From: Chlorogloeopsis sp. ULAP01
GTDB lineage: Bacteria; Cyanobacteriota; Cyanobacteriia; Cyanobacteriales; Nostocaceae
Direction of reading: 5' to 3'
NCBI RefSeq assembly: GCF_030381805.1
Contig: NZ_JAUDRH010000010.1
Span: 124,001-188,000 of the forward strand
Length of the DNA stretch: 64,000 bases
A program made the position numbers and the translations under genes. Under the pieces are notes generated by a model that saw nothing but the letters and a program-made list of their open reading frames with translations, searched no databases and had not been told where the DNA came from. This document shows positions 18,566 to 27,434 of the stretch, piece after piece. Every line of letters begins with the position of its first letter. The first letter of the stretch is position 1.

Positions 18566-18859
18566 ATGAATAATCATAAAACATGGACATTTGGCGTACA
18601 GGTTTTCTTTAGTGCAGTGGTGATTTTACTTTGTGTCGTACAGATTGGTTTTCAGCGCGATAAGGATAATTTAGCTTTGTATTGGGGTGGCTTATCCAGC
18701 GTACTTGCATACTGGCTACCCTCGCCGACAAATTCTAAAGAAGACGAGCAATTATTGGTGAGTAATCGGTATAGTCTGAATCAGATGAGCAGTAATGGTA
18801 TGGTTAAACATTCGGAAGCTACTCAAGAAACCGCAGCGATAAAAATGACAAATGAATAA
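18566..18859 (+). CDS. small membrane protein, unknown
   Basis: 97 residues. One strong hydrophobic segment (~9-27, VQVFFSAVVILLCVVQIGF) and a second weaker one around LYWGGLSSVLAYWLP. A polar, low-complexity C-terminal tail follows. ATG start. The pattern resembles short cyanobacterial membrane proteins of unknown role; I do not recognise a named family. It sits alone between the DUF3611 gene and serS. Confidence 0.62.
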   Translation: MNNHKTWTFGVQVFFSAVVILLCVVQIGFQRDKDNLALYWGGLSSVLAYWLPSPTNSKEDEQLLVSNRYSLNQMSSNGMVKHSEATQETAAIKMTNE

Positions 18860-19045
18860 CCAATGCTCTTTCTATTCCACAGCCAACCCAGCATAGAAAT
18901 TAGTAGTGTAGTAGCCCCGGCAGTAATGTTGGGGCAAAATTTTTTGTCTTTAAGAAACTTAGTTTTAGCAGTCATTACCAATCAAAAATACAATATGCTG
19001 ATGTGTGGTAAATGAAGATAGTAGGCTAACAATTGAGAAAAACCT

Positions 19046-20326
19046 GTGCTGGATATTAAGCAAATACGGGAGAATCCACAATTTGTTCAGGAAAGGTTGA
19101 ATACTCGTGGTGGTAACTACGATATTCAGCCAATTGTAGAGTTGAATAAACAGCAACGTGAATTAGAAGTAAAGCGCAGTCAACTCCAGGCACGCAGTAA
19201 CGAAATTGGTAAACTGGTTGGGCAAAAAATTAAATCAGGTACCAATCCTCAAGATCCAGAAGTTCAAGCCTTGCGAGAAGAAGGTAATTCCATTAAGGCT
19301 ACATTAAGTGAACTGGAGCCGCAGGAAAAAGAAATTATCGCCAAACTCCAAGAGCTTGTACTTGCACTTCCTAATCTGCCTAGCGATTACACACCCATTG
19401 GCAAGAGCGAGGAAGATAATGTTGAGGTACGGCGATGGGGTGATGAGTATATTCCGCAAAATCAGGATATTCTCCCCCACTGGGAAATTGGCGAAAAGTT
19501 GGGAATTCTCAACGTCGAACGAGCTGTTAAAGTTGCTCAAAGTCGCTTTGTTACCTTAATTGGTGCTGGTGCAGCATTGGAAAGGGCATTAATTCAGTTT
19601 ATGCTCGATCGCCAAATTGCAGCAGGTTATGTAGAAGTCATTCCTCCATTTTTAATTAATAGCGCCTCTCTGACGGCGACTGGACAATTACCCAAGTTTG
19701 CTGAAGAAAGCTTTAAATGCGCTGAAGATGACTTGTGGCTCACTCCCACGGCGGAAGTACCTGTTACCAACCTTTATCGTGGTGAAATTCTTGCTGCTGA
19801 AGACTTGCCTATCTACCACTGTGCTTACACTCCCTGTTTTCGTCGTGAAGCTGGGAGTTACGGACGAGATATGCGGGGATTAATTCGCTTACACCAATTT
19901 AATAAAGTGGAATTGGTAAAGTTTGTCCATCCCAGCACTTCCTTTGATGAACTGGAAAAATTAGTGGGCAATGCAGAAACAATTTTACAGGCACTAAAGT
20001 TACCCTACCGAGTCATCGAATTATGCACTGGTGATTTAGGATTTTCTGCAACTAAAACATATGATTTAGAAGTTTGGCTTCCTTCTTCTGGTAAATACCG
20101 AGAAATTTCCAGTTGTTCCAATTTTATAGATTTCCAAGCGCGACGAGCGGAGATTCGCTTCAAAGAAGCGGGCAAGAAAGGAACGCAGTTAGTACATACT
20201 CTCAATGGTTCTGGCTTGGCTGTAGGGCGAACAATGGCAGCAATTTTAGAAAATTATCAGCAACAGGATGGTACGGTGCAGATACCAGAAGCACTACAAC
20301 CTTATCTAGGGCGTGAGGTATTGTAA
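19046..20326 (+). CDS. serS: seryl-tRNA synthetase
   Basis: 426 residues, normal length. An N-terminal antiparallel coiled coil for tRNA binding (~1-105, MLDIKQIREN) is followed by the class II core. Motif 2 is PCFRREAGSYGRDMRGLIRLHQF and motif 3 is LNGSGLAVGRTMAAILENYQ. It charges tRNA-Ser in the cytoplasm. The start is GTG at 19046; this gives the expected M-L-D-I opening, and no ATG fits better. A 21-base tandem repeat array lies just downstream. Confidence 0.97.
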   Translation: MLDIKQIRENPQFVQERLNTRGGNYDIQPIVELNKQQRELEVKRSQLQARSNEIGKLVGQKIKSGTNPQDPEVQALREEGNSIKATLSELEPQEKEIIAKLQELVLALPNLPSDYTPIGKSEEDNVEVRRWGDEYIPQNQDILPHWEIGEKLGILNVERAVKVAQSRFVTLIGAGAALERALIQFMLDRQIAAGYVEVIPPFLINSASLTATGQLPKFAEESFKCAEDDLWLTPTAEVPVTNLYRGEILAAEDLPIYHCAYTPCFRREAGSYGRDMRGLIRLHQFNKVELVKFVHPSTSFDELEKLVGNAETILQALKLPYRVIELCTGDLGFSATKTYDLEVWLPSSGKYREISSCSNFIDFQARRAEIRFKEAGKKGTQLVHTLNGSGLAVGRTMAAILENYQQQDGTVQIPEALQPYLGREVL

Positions 20327-20362
20327 ATTTGCGGGAATTGTCCACTTTACTTGGGTGTGTGA

Positions 20363-20510
20363 ACTCATTCATCAGGTTCTGACACTCGGTGACGAGAAAA
20401 AAAGACTCGTTAATCAAGTTTCTAATACTCGTTGATGAAGATAAAAGACTCGTTAATCAGGTTCTAATACTCGTTGATGAAGTTCTGAAACTTGCACATG
20501 AGTTTTTTAT
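20363..20510 (+). repeat. tandem array of seven ~21-base units downstream of serS
   Basis: Units begin at 20363, 20384, 20405, 20427, 20448, 20469 and 20490. All open with ACTC or ACTT; typical units are ACTCGTTAATCAGGTTCTAAT and ACTCGTTGATGAAGATAAAAG. These two types alternate, giving a 42-base higher period. One unit has 22 bases. The array lies inside an open frame with a seven-residue periodicity, but that is a by-product of the 21-base period. Confidence 0.8.
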
Positions 20511-20618
20511 TCTCTTCAGTGGCTCGTTCATCATGACTTGTTCCTTGCTTCTAGCAAAGAATGCCATCTTAGAGGCTCCGCTTCTCGGAATCACTAGAGG
20601 TAGAACCTCCCAAATTGA

Positions 20619-20642
20619 GTTCCCAGACTGGAGCCTGGGAAC
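20619..20642. repeat. GTTCCCAG hairpin repeat
   Basis: GTTCCCAG and CTGGGAAC form a perfect 8-bp stem with an 8-base loop. The surrounding wording (TTCCCAGACTGGAGCCTGGGAACGAG) is, as I recall, a frequent spacer repeat in filamentous cyanobacteria. No T tail follows, so it is not called a terminator. Confidence 0.5.
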
Positions 20643-20947
20643 GAGAAAATCGCAGTGCGAGTTTATTAATACCAATATATTTGAAAAGATAATTTATTGA
20701 ACTGCGTATGAGTGCGATCACCTTTTTTGTGCATTCTACTCTGAGCGGATTCTCTTTGTGTATCTTTGCCTCAAGACAGGCAAAATATCAAAAATTTACC
20801 TGTTCGTAGAAATTCCTTATTTACCACTCAGCCTCAGGAATTAGCGTAAATAGCCTGAAAATATACTCTTTTGCAGACCAATGGTAGACTGGTACTCATT
20901 CTAAAATAGAGAAAAGTATAGTTAAATTAGTTCACAAATATTTATCT

Positions 20948-22033
20948 ATGTCAGTTTTCGCGGCGATCGCAGTCTTAGCTGTTCTTATCCTAGTACACGA
21001 ACTGGGACATTTCATTGCAGCAAGATCCCAAGGTATTCACGTTAACCGTTTTTCTCTAGGGTTTGGCCCTATTCTTTGGAAGTATCAAGGGACAGAAACT
21101 GAATATGCTGTACGGGCGTTTCCTTTGGGGGGCTTTGTTGGCTTTCCTGATGATGATCCAGATAGTGATATTCCGCCTAATGACCCCAACTTGCTGCGTA
21201 ACCGTCCTATTTTAGATCGGGCGATCGTCATCAGCGCCGGAGTGATAGCAAATTTAATCTTTGCTTACTTCCTATTGGTTGCACAGGTAAACTTGGTTGG
21301 TATTTCCCAAGCAAGTCAACCGGGAGTTTATATCCAACAATTAGCACCAGAAGTAAGTACAGTTGCATCTGATGCCGGAATTAAGCCAAAAGATGTGATT
21401 GTAGCAGCTAATAACAGAGAATTTGGTACATCACTGCAAGAAATAGAAGCTTTAAGGGAAATAATTAAAACTAGTGCAGGCAAGCCAATTCAACTAGAAA
21501 TAGCTCGTGGCAACGAAAGACTGTCTTTGAGCGTTACTCCTGAAGCGAAACCAAATGGAGGTAGCATAGGTGTTGGACTTGCCCCTAACGGTAAAGTTGT
21601 ACGTCGTCGAGTTAATAACCCAGTCGAAGCTTTAAACTTTGGCGCTAGAGAATTTCAGCGCATTATTGTCATGACATTTCAGGGTTTTAAGCAATTAGTA
21701 ACCAATTTTGGCGAAACTGCTAGTCAAGTGGCTGGGCCAGTTAAAATTGTCGAGATTGGTGCTAGCATCGCCCAGAATGACACGGGTAGTTTGTTCTACT
21801 TCGCTGCTTTGATTAGCATTAACCTAGCCATCATCAATATCTTGCCTCTACCAGCATTAGATGGAGGACAACTCGCTTTTCTGATGATTGAAGGATTGCG
21901 TGGTAAACCTTTGCCTACTCGCGTTCAAGAAGGTGTAATGCAAACAGGCTTAATGTTACTTTTAGGACTGGGTATTTTTCTTATCGTTAAAGAAACTTCC
22001 CAGTTAGAGTGGGTGCAAAAATTGTTTCAGTAG
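20948..22033 (+). CDS. rseP: site-2 (M50) intramembrane metalloprotease RseP
   Basis: 361 residues. The zinc motif HELGH (~18-22) is in the first membrane helix. One PDZ domain (~105-205) follows. The third zinc-ligand motif is ALDGGQL (~300), and hydrophobic helices flank it. It cleaves membrane-bound anti-sigma factors or other substrates within the bilayer; the substrate is unknown here. Length fits cyanobacterial RseP with one PDZ domain. ATG start. A terminator-like hairpin follows at 22108. Confidence 0.93.
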   Translation: MSVFAAIAVLAVLILVHELGHFIAARSQGIHVNRFSLGFGPILWKYQGTETEYAVRAFPLGGFVGFPDDDPDSDIPPNDPNLLRNRPILDRAIVISAGVIANLIFAYFLLVAQVNLVGISQASQPGVYIQQLAPEVSTVASDAGIKPKDVIVAANNREFGTSLQEIEALREIIKTSAGKPIQLEIARGNERLSLSVTPEAKPNGGSIGVGLAPNGKVVRRRVNNPVEALNFGAREFQRIIVMTFQGFKQLVTNFGETASQVAGPVKIVEIGASIAQNDTGSLFYFAALISINLAIINILPLPALDGGQLAFLMIEGLRGKPLPTRVQEGVMQTGLMLLLGLGIFLIVKETSQLEWVQKLFQ

Positions 22034-22107
22034 TCTTCTAGTTAAGATTAGGCAGAATGTTTTTTGAAGCTGCTCTGCTATTCAAGCTACAAGTAGTAGT
22101 TGTATGA

Positions 22108-22137
22108 TTAGCCCACATAAGTGGGCTAAATTTGTTT
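22108..22137 (+). terminator. terminator after rseP
   Basis: TTAGCCCAC-ATAA-GTGGGCTAA is a perfect 9-bp stem with a 4-base loop, followed by ATTTGTTT. It ends the rseP transcript. It also argues that nth begins downstream at 22186, not at the TTG (22132) that would lie directly after the stem. Confidence 0.65.
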
Positions 22138-22185
22138 GACTGCAAATTATATTATTCGCTCGTGAGGTTTAGTAAAATTATAGTA

Positions 22186-22866
22186 GTGAATAATACACGA
22201 AAAATACCATCTAAAAAACAACGATCACTAGAGATACTAATCCGCTTGAAACGCCTTTATCCTGATGCTATCTGCTCTTTGAATTACTCAACGCCAGTAC
22301 AACTGTTGGTAGCAACAATTCTTTCTGCTCAGTGTACAGATGAGCGTGTGAATAAAGTTACACCATCATTATTTAGTCGTTTCCCAGATGCACCTAGTTT
22401 GGCTAATGCTGATGTGACAGAGATAGAAACTTTAGTGCGTTCCACAGGATTTTATCGGAATAAAGCAAAGAATATTCAAGCAGCTTGTCAGATGATTGTT
22501 AGTGAGTTTGGTGGAGAAGTGCCACAGCAGATGGAACAACTATTACGACTTCCAGGCGTGGCACGCAAAACTGCCAATGTAGTTCTTGCCCATGCTTTTG
22601 GAATTAATGCGGGAGTAACAGTTGATACTCACGTTATGCGCCTTAGCCAACGTTTGGGTTTGACTAAGTATGCAGATCCTATCCGCATTGAACAAGATTT
22701 AATGCGCCTACTCCCACAACCAGACTGGGAAAATTGGTCAATTCGGTTAATATATCACGGTCGCGCTATTTGTAAGGCACGCAATCCTGCTTGTCAGGCG
22801 TGTGAGCTAGTTGATATTTGTCCTTCTGCTACTCTTCCTCAAATTAAAGTTCTGACAAATGGATAG
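22186..22866 (+). CDS. nth: endonuclease III (DNA glycosylase/AP lyase)
   Basis: About 226 residues from the GTG at 22186. The helix-hairpin-helix LPGVARKTANVV carries the catalytic Lys, and the catalytic Asp is in VDTHVMR. The C-terminal 4Fe-4S ligands have the classic C-x6-C-x2-C-x5-C spacing (CKARNPACQACELVDIC). It removes oxidised pyrimidines in base excision repair. An upstream TTG at 22132 lies at the foot of a terminator hairpin and is less likely. Confidence 0.94.
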   Translation: MNNTRKIPSKKQRSLEILIRLKRLYPDAICSLNYSTPVQLLVATILSAQCTDERVNKVTPSLFSRFPDAPSLANADVTEIETLVRSTGFYRNKAKNIQAACQMIVSEFGGEVPQQMEQLLRLPGVARKTANVVLAHAFGINAGVTVDTHVMRLSQRLGLTKYADPIRIEQDLMRLLPQPDWENWSIRLIYHGRAICKARNPACQACELVDICPSATLPQIKVLTNG

Positions 22867-22928
22867 TAGAGGGAAGAGGAAGACAACAAAGCAGGGGGGC
22901 AGGGGAGATAAGGAGAGAACAACTAACC

Positions 22929-23320
22929 ACTAACTACTGTACGGGAGGCAGCGCGTTGCGGAGCCAGTGCGGTGGTGAGCCAGCGCGCCCTAGCGGCTAC
23001 CCGGAGGGTAGCCGCTAGCTAACGCAACGCCTGACGGCGAACGCGTCTAGTGCCGACTTGTAGCGACTGGCGTAGACACGTAGACGGACGTAGTCCGGCT
23101 TCTCGCAGAGTAGTGGATAAGCGAAAGTAAGGGTTCCCCGGCATTAAAGGAGCCAGTGCGTTGCGGAGCCTCCCCGCGTTGTAGACGCCCTCCGGGCGGC
23201 TTCCCGCAAGGGTACACCTGGCGTCACCTGGCGTGGGTTAAGCGCGTCGAGTGCGACTGCCATGCGGGTTTTAATAACAATTTCCCTAGGATAACAAAAT
23301 ATCTAAATAAACCCGCCCCT
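22929..23320 (+). repeat. GC-rich interspersed repeat, long form
   Basis: Starts CACTAACTACTGTACGGG and ends AAACCCGCCCCT. Its outer parts match, in inverse orientation, a shorter copy at 39741-39864. Compared with that copy, about 273 extra bases (22961-23233) lie between GCGTTGCG and TGGGTTAAGCGCG. The extra part contains a perfect 13-bp inverted repeat with a 3-base loop (22990-23018) and repeated GCGGAGCC-like words. GC content is well above the surroundings, and no credible gene is present. Confidence 0.75.
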
Positions 23321-23408
23321 AGCAATAACAAATGACCAATGACTAACCAATAACCGATCCTATCCGATAGAATGGAAAATGCTGTCTTAAATTGAATTAC
23401 AAAACCTT

Positions 23409-23711
23409 ATGGCCAAAAAGAGCATGATTGAGCGCGAGAAAAAACGCGCTAAGTTGGTAACTAAATATGCAGCAAAACGAGAAGCTTTGCTGGAAGAATT
23501 TCGTAAAACAGAAGATCCAATTGATAAGTTGGAGATTCATCGCCAAATTCAACAACTACCACGCAACAGCGCACCTAGCCGCCGTCGTAATCGGTGTTGG
23601 GTAACAGGTCGTTCTAGAGGAGTTTACCGTGATTTTGGTTTGTCTCGGAACGTTTTGCGGGAATGGGCGCACGAAGGACTTTTACCTGGAGTTGTTAAGT
23701 CTAGCTGGTAG
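23409..23711 (+). CDS. rpsN: 30S ribosomal protein S14
   Basis: 100 residues, the long zinc-free form of S14. It opens MAKKSMIEREKKRAKLV and contains LPRNSAPSRRRNRCWVTGR and the terminal VYRDFGLSRNVLREWAHEGLLPGVVKSSW, all diagnostic. It binds 16S rRNA in the small subunit head. Stand-alone gene, as is usual in cyanobacteria. ATG start. Confidence 0.97.
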   Translation: MAKKSMIEREKKRAKLVTKYAAKREALLEEFRKTEDPIDKLEIHRQIQQLPRNSAPSRRRNRCWVTGRSRGVYRDFGLSRNVLREWAHEGLLPGVVKSSW

Positions 23712-23767
23712 ATTAGTTGTTAATTGCTAATTGTTAATTGCAATTAACCATTAGCCATTAACAAAAA

Positions 23768-24097
23768 TTATTGACCACAACACCGATCAATTCCCAAACT
23801 TTCTAAAAGTAGATCGCTGACGGCGTTAGCGATCGCAAATTCTCCATAAAAGCTTTTGGAAAAATCAAACGACTGCATCTCTGTGACGATCGCAATTACC
23901 AGAGAACCTAGATCGTTTTCTCCCTCCATTCTTTGCCGAACAAAAATCTGTGCTGCCCGTTCGGCAATCTTTTGATTAATAATTTCTGGGAGAAACTCTT
24001 CATCGAGCCACCTATGCAACCTTTGTCGTAACCATTCGCCCTCAAGCTCTGGATTTTTTGGTGGTGGTAAGGTAATGGGTGGAATTGGTTCAGTCAT
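23768..24097 (-). CDS. conserved-looking hypothetical protein
   Basis: 109 residues, soluble, with a Pro-rich N-terminus (MTEPIPPITLPPPKNP) and a mostly helical body (WLRQRLHRWLDEEFLPE, AERAAQIFVRQRM). Two Cys near the end (CCGQ). I do not recognise a family; the composition and the absence of other frames support a real gene. It diverges from aat; about 190 bases separate the starts. Confidence 0.65.
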   Translation of the reverse strand: MTEPIPPITLPPPKNPELEGEWLRQRLHRWLDEEFLPEIINQKIAERAAQIFVRQRMEGENDLGSLVIAIVTEMQSFDFSKSFYGEFAIANAVSDLLLESLGIDRCCGQ

Positions 24098-24254
24098 GTT
24101 TTTATCTTTGTTTCAATTCCTAATAGGGATTAATATAGAACCACTTCCATCCAAAATCGTAAAACCATGATAGATTTTGACTAAATTATACACTGCCGCT
24201 TGTAGTTGCCAAAATGCACACTGATAGCAAACAACAACTGCTAGCATCAAATTG

Positions 24255-24274
24255 CCCTCTTGAGAGGCTTTTTT
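24255..24274 (+). terminator. weak hairpin with T run just before aat
   Basis: CCTC-TTGA-GAGG followed by C and six T. The stem is only 4 bp. It ends about 16 bases before the aat ATG (24291). With no plus-strand gene upstream it could be a leader attenuator, or chance. Confidence 0.25.
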
Positions 24275-24290
24275 GATTTGTGGCTTATTT

Positions 24291-24866
24291 ATGCAATATG
24301 ATATTGCCTCTATCATTCAAGGCTACGCTCAAGGCTATTTTCTCATGGCTGACGAGGATAATGTCTTGGGTTGGTATGGAAGTCGCGATCGCACTCTCAT
24401 TCCTTTAGATGAAAGATTCCGCTACCCTAAATCACTGCGACGTGTCCTTAATCAACAGCGCTTTGCAGTGGCGATTAACCGCGACTTTCAAGCTGTTGTC
24501 GAGGGTTGTGCTCAAAGAGAATTGACTTGGATTTCACCAGAATTAAAGAAAATATACTGGAAACTTTACCAGGCAGGTTGGGCATATAGTTTTGAAACCT
24601 GGCAGGATGGCGAACTAGCTGGGGGAATTTTAGGAATTGCAATTAATGGCGTTTTTATTGGGGAATCGATGTTTTACCGCATTCCTGAAGGTTCCAAGGT
24701 AGCAATGGTAAAGTTGGTGGAAAGGTTGCGGGAGAGGAAATTTGTGATGTTCGATGCGCAAATGATGAATCCCCATTTGGAGAGATTTGGAGCTTATCGA
24801 GTAAATGACGAAGAGTATCAAGAGCTACTTGAGAAAGCGTTGCTAATCAAATGTTCCTTAGTTTAG
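24291..24866 (+). CDS. aat: leucyl/phenylalanyl-tRNA-protein transferase
   Basis: 191 residues from the ATG at 24291; an earlier in-frame start at 24273 adds six residues. Motifs: GYAQGYFLMADEDNVLGWYGSRDR, WQDGELAGGILGIAINGVFIGESMF and DAQMMNPHLERFGA, which correspond to the Aat active-site region. It adds Leu or Phe to the N-terminus of proteins for ClpS/ClpAP degradation (N-degron pathway). Followed closely by the thioesterase-like gene (18-base gap), possibly one transcript. Confidence 0.93.
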   Translation: MQYDIASIIQGYAQGYFLMADEDNVLGWYGSRDRTLIPLDERFRYPKSLRRVLNQQRFAVAINRDFQAVVEGCAQRELTWISPELKKIYWKLYQAGWAYSFETWQDGELAGGILGIAINGVFIGESMFYRIPEGSKVAMVKLVERLRERKFVMFDAQMMNPHLERFGAYRVNDEEYQELLEKALLIKCSLV

Positions 24867-24884
24867 AAAAGGAGTATCGATTAA

Positions 24885-25400
24885 TTGCAAAAGCACTTGC
24901 CGAAACTCCAGGAAACTTTCTATACAGAAATTCCTATTACATATTATTTGGGAATCACTGTGGCAGACTACAACAGTGGTTGCTTGACTTTGAAAGCACC
25001 ATTAGAAAAAAATATCAATCACAAGCATACTGCTTTTGCTGGCAGTCTTAATATTTTAGTGACGCTTGCAGGTTGGGGACTACTTTGGCTAGTTTTGCAA
25101 GAACAAGAAATTGAGGCAACAATTGTTATCCAAAATAGTCGAATCTCCTACCTTAAACCTGTTACCAAAGATTTCTCGGCAAGCTGTAATAAACCTAACC
25201 ATACGCATATCTCTCAATTTCTCAAGTCCTTAAAAAACAGAGGCAAAGCAAGGATAGAGCTATGCTCCCAGATTTGGGAAGCAGAAGAATTAGCTGTAGA
25301 ATTTCAAGGACGGTACGTTGCTCTTTTAGATGATTATGAAGAACTAACTCGACGTTCTGTTACCAAAGTCAGACTCACCCATTCTCCTTTCTCGTTGTAG
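24885..25400 (+). CDS. YiiD C-terminal-type thioesterase (hotdog fold)
   Basis: 171 residues starting at TTG. An in-frame stop directly upstream leaves no earlier start, and GGAG (24871-24874) provides a ribosome binding site 10 bases away. Features: EIPITYYLGITVADYNSG, then NHKHTAFAGSLNILVTLAGW, the hotdog helix region of the YiiD_C putative thioesterase family. It probably hydrolyses an acyl thioester; substrate unknown. The last 67 bases overlap the 3' end of the converging DUF3598 gene. Confidence 0.72.
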   Translation: MQKHLPKLQETFYTEIPITYYLGITVADYNSGCLTLKAPLEKNINHKHTAFAGSLNILVTLAGWGLLWLVLQEQEIEATIVIQNSRISYLKPVTKDFSASCNKPNHTHISQFLKSLKNRGKARIELCSQIWEAEELAVEFQGRYVALLDDYEELTRRSVTKVRLTHSPFSL

Positions 25401-26149
25401 CTGCGAACCATTCTTTGGCGGAAATTTGGCTCGATTAACCAACCTACTTCCAACACAAAAGCCTGACGCAATTGTACTTTCAGGGGGGAAGTAGCAGAAG
25501 CTCCATCGGGTAGCAGCAAGACTTGCACCTGCTTGTGTGGATCTTGGTCGAATTTAAGTATAGAACCCTCAATGGCAGCAGCAGAAGTTATCGTCCGACT
25601 GTCAAACAAGAGACTTTGAACTAGTCTGCCAGCGTCATCAAGTTGTAACTTTAAGGTTGTGGAGTAGGTATCAGGCGATCGCCAATCTGGATATATTGTT
25701 ACTGCTTCACCGTGCCATTCTCCTAATAAAGATTCTACGCTCACAGCTGGGCGTTCTAGTTTTGGGGTTCCGGCTAGATATTCTCGAATCAGGGTAAATT
25801 GGTTTAGTTGACCATTTTGATCAAACAATTGTACGAGGCGTAAGCGACGATTTTCATAAATTAAACCAAGTTCTGCCCCAAATTCAGAGAATGGTGCTAA
25901 TTGAATTGAACCTTGAGAAAAAGCACCATTTTGAAAAAACAGCACACCCCGTCCTAGAGAACTATATTCTAAAACCCTTTCTTGTGTATCCAAACAAATA
26001 GTTTGACGAATTGCCTGATCATTATTCAACCCTTCCAAAGAAACAACGCTAGGTGTATCCTCTAAAATTTCACCTTGAGGAGACACACGAGTGAATGAAC
26101 CTTGCCATTCACCAAGATTTTGCAGCAAACATTCCCATTGAGATTTCAT
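25334..26149 (-). CDS. DUF3598 family protein
   Basis: 271 residues, with no signal peptide. Two repeats of a lipocalin/FABP-like beta pattern: MKSQWECLLQNLGEWQGSFTRV at the start and LLGEWHGEAVTIYPDWR near residue 142. This fits the cyanobacterial DUF3598 family, which includes a lipocalin-like fold. Function unknown; binding of a small hydrophobic ligand is inferred from the fold. The 3' end overlaps the thioesterase gene by 67 bases on the opposite strand. Confidence 0.78.
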   Translation of the reverse strand: MKSQWECLLQNLGEWQGSFTRVSPQGEILEDTPSVVSLEGLNNDQAIRQTICLDTQERVLEYSSLGRGVLFFQNGAFSQGSIQLAPFSEFGAELGLIYENRRLRLVQLFDQNGQLNQFTLIREYLAGTPKLERPAVSVESLLGEWHGEAVTIYPDWRSPDTYSTTLKLQLDDAGRLVQSLLFDSRTITSAAAIEGSILKFDQDPHKQVQVLLLPDGASATSPLKVQLRQAFVLEVGWLIEPNFRQRMVRSYNEKGEWVSLTLVTERRVSSS

Positions 26150-26154
26150 ATAAC

Positions 26155-26229
26155 TTTTGTCCTTTGTCCTTTGTCATTTATCATTGGTGAATCACAAAAG
26201 ACAAATGACTAATGACCAATGACTAATGA
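26155..26229. repeat. heptamer-type short repeats
   Basis: Runs of TTTGTCC/TTTGTCA and AATGACT/AATGACC units with a 7-base period between ftsX and the DUF3598 gene. The same family appears near 23330, 40783 and 61800. Confidence 0.65.
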
Positions 26230-27132
26230 CTAACTTTTAGCAAATCGTCGTACAGCAAATAAACTCCCCATCAATCCTACTGTTGCGCCAAAATTCAGGA
26301 GAATCACGGGCAATAATAGAGTTTGTAAAGGAGTCAACTGCAAACCGTTAGTGATAAATTTAATGAATTCTGGCTGATTAGCTAATACATTACCAAGAAA
26401 TTGCTGAATCAGACTGATGCAACCCCAAGCGATCGCTCCTCCAACCACACCAAAAGTAATTCCTTGGAGGATAAACGGTAGATAAATCCAAGTAGAAGTA
26501 GCTCCTACCAGTTGCAAGATTTCAATTTCTTGCCGTCGTGCCATAACTATCAACCCAATAGTGGTAGAAGTGACAGCGATCGCACTGGAAGTAAGAATAA
26601 TTGTAATAGTTAGCGTTATCCAATTCAAACCTTGATGCAATTGAGCGATGCGTCTGACAGCTTCATCGACATACTGTACCGCATCCACTCCCCGCAACTT
26701 CGCTAATTGTGTTGCCAAAGTTGACACCACCTCAGAGTTACGTGCTTTTACCTTCAATTCATCCACAAGAGGATTTTCCCCTAACTGCTGAGTAGCAGCT
26801 TCGATATTAGAAATTCCCAACTCCTTAACTAATCTACTCCAAGCTTGCTCTTTAGTAATAATTTTGGTATCCGCTACTTCTGGCATTCTCGCCACCAGTG
26901 GTTCAATGCTTTCTGCTTGCGCACTCGAATCGAGATAAACTGATACCTCCAGTTGGCTACCGAATTGGTAGAGTAGTTTTTCGACTTGCCAAGAAGTTTG
27001 CAAGCTCAAGCCGAATAAAAATAGTAACACCGTAACAGTACTGATAGCAGCCCAGTTCATCCAGCCACCGCGTCGCAAACCAAGCCAAGTTTCTTTGAGC
27101 AAATAATCTAGTTTTGTGAAAATTTTCAACAC
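26230..27132 (-). CDS. ftsX: cell division ABC transporter permease FtsX
   Basis: 300 residues. First membrane helix ~25-45 (MNWAAISTVTVLLFLFGLSL), then an extracytoplasmic domain (~50-165, QLEVSVYLDSSAQ, DTKIITKEQAW), then three more helices (~175-290). Works with FtsE to control cell-wall hydrolases at division; ftsE is not adjacent. The start codon is GTG (27132), giving MLKIFTKLDYLLKETWLGLRRGG, typical for the family. Confidence 0.93.
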   Translation of the reverse strand: MLKIFTKLDYLLKETWLGLRRGGWMNWAAISTVTVLLFLFGLSLQTSWQVEKLLYQFGSQLEVSVYLDSSAQAESIEPLVARMPEVADTKIITKEQAWSRLVKELGISNIEAATQQLGENPLVDELKVKARNSEVVSTLATQLAKLRGVDAVQYVDEAVRRIAQLHQGLNWITLTITIILTSSAIAVTSTTIGLIVMARRQEIEILQLVGATSTWIYLPFILQGITFGVVGGAIAWGCISLIQQFLGNVLANQPEFIKFITNGLQLTPLQTLLLPVILLNFGATVGLMGSLFAVRRFAKS

Positions 27133-27254
27133 ACCACAGCCTCACCAGCACTTAAAATTGACAAGACAATAAAATTTCACGTCTTATTGGCGCGAGATAA
27201 TAACACTTTTTATACTCTGTAGTAGGTAAACCAGACAAATGGGGACTAGGAACT

Positions 27255-27330
27255 CAATCAGTTAACAGTGGACAGTTAACAGTTGTCAGGCGCACTGGTG
27301 TTAACTGATAACTGATAACTAATAACTGTC
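27255..27330. repeat. AACTGAT-type heptamer repeats
   Basis: Short direct units of the AACTGAT / AACAGTT kind fill the spacer between divergent ftsX and def (302 bases). A related block is at 38860-38925. Nothing else is seen in this spacer apart from the probable promoters. Confidence 0.6.
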
Positions 27331-27434
27331 ACCCAATACCTAATTCCCGAAATATAAATGTGCATATCTTCCTGGTTGCTAAAATTGAATTAAAGCGGAA
27401 TCATTTCCAATCCATATAAGTGAGTTAAAAGAGC

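Noticed and set aside
20363..20510. CRISPR array
   Set aside because: Units are contiguous with no unique spacers; this is a plain tandem repeat.
20389..20700. 103-codon frame through the tandem repeat after serS
   Set aside because: Its start and first half are the 21-base repeat read in one frame, giving artificial heptad-like residues; the second half crosses an unrelated hairpin repeat.
22867..23408. structured RNA gene in the GC-rich spacer
   Set aside because: High GC and hairpins are explained by the interspersed repeat that recurs at 39741-39864.
24245..24290. strong riboswitch or T-box before aat
   Set aside because: Only a 4-bp stem with a T run is seen; no conserved aptamer or T-box sequence.
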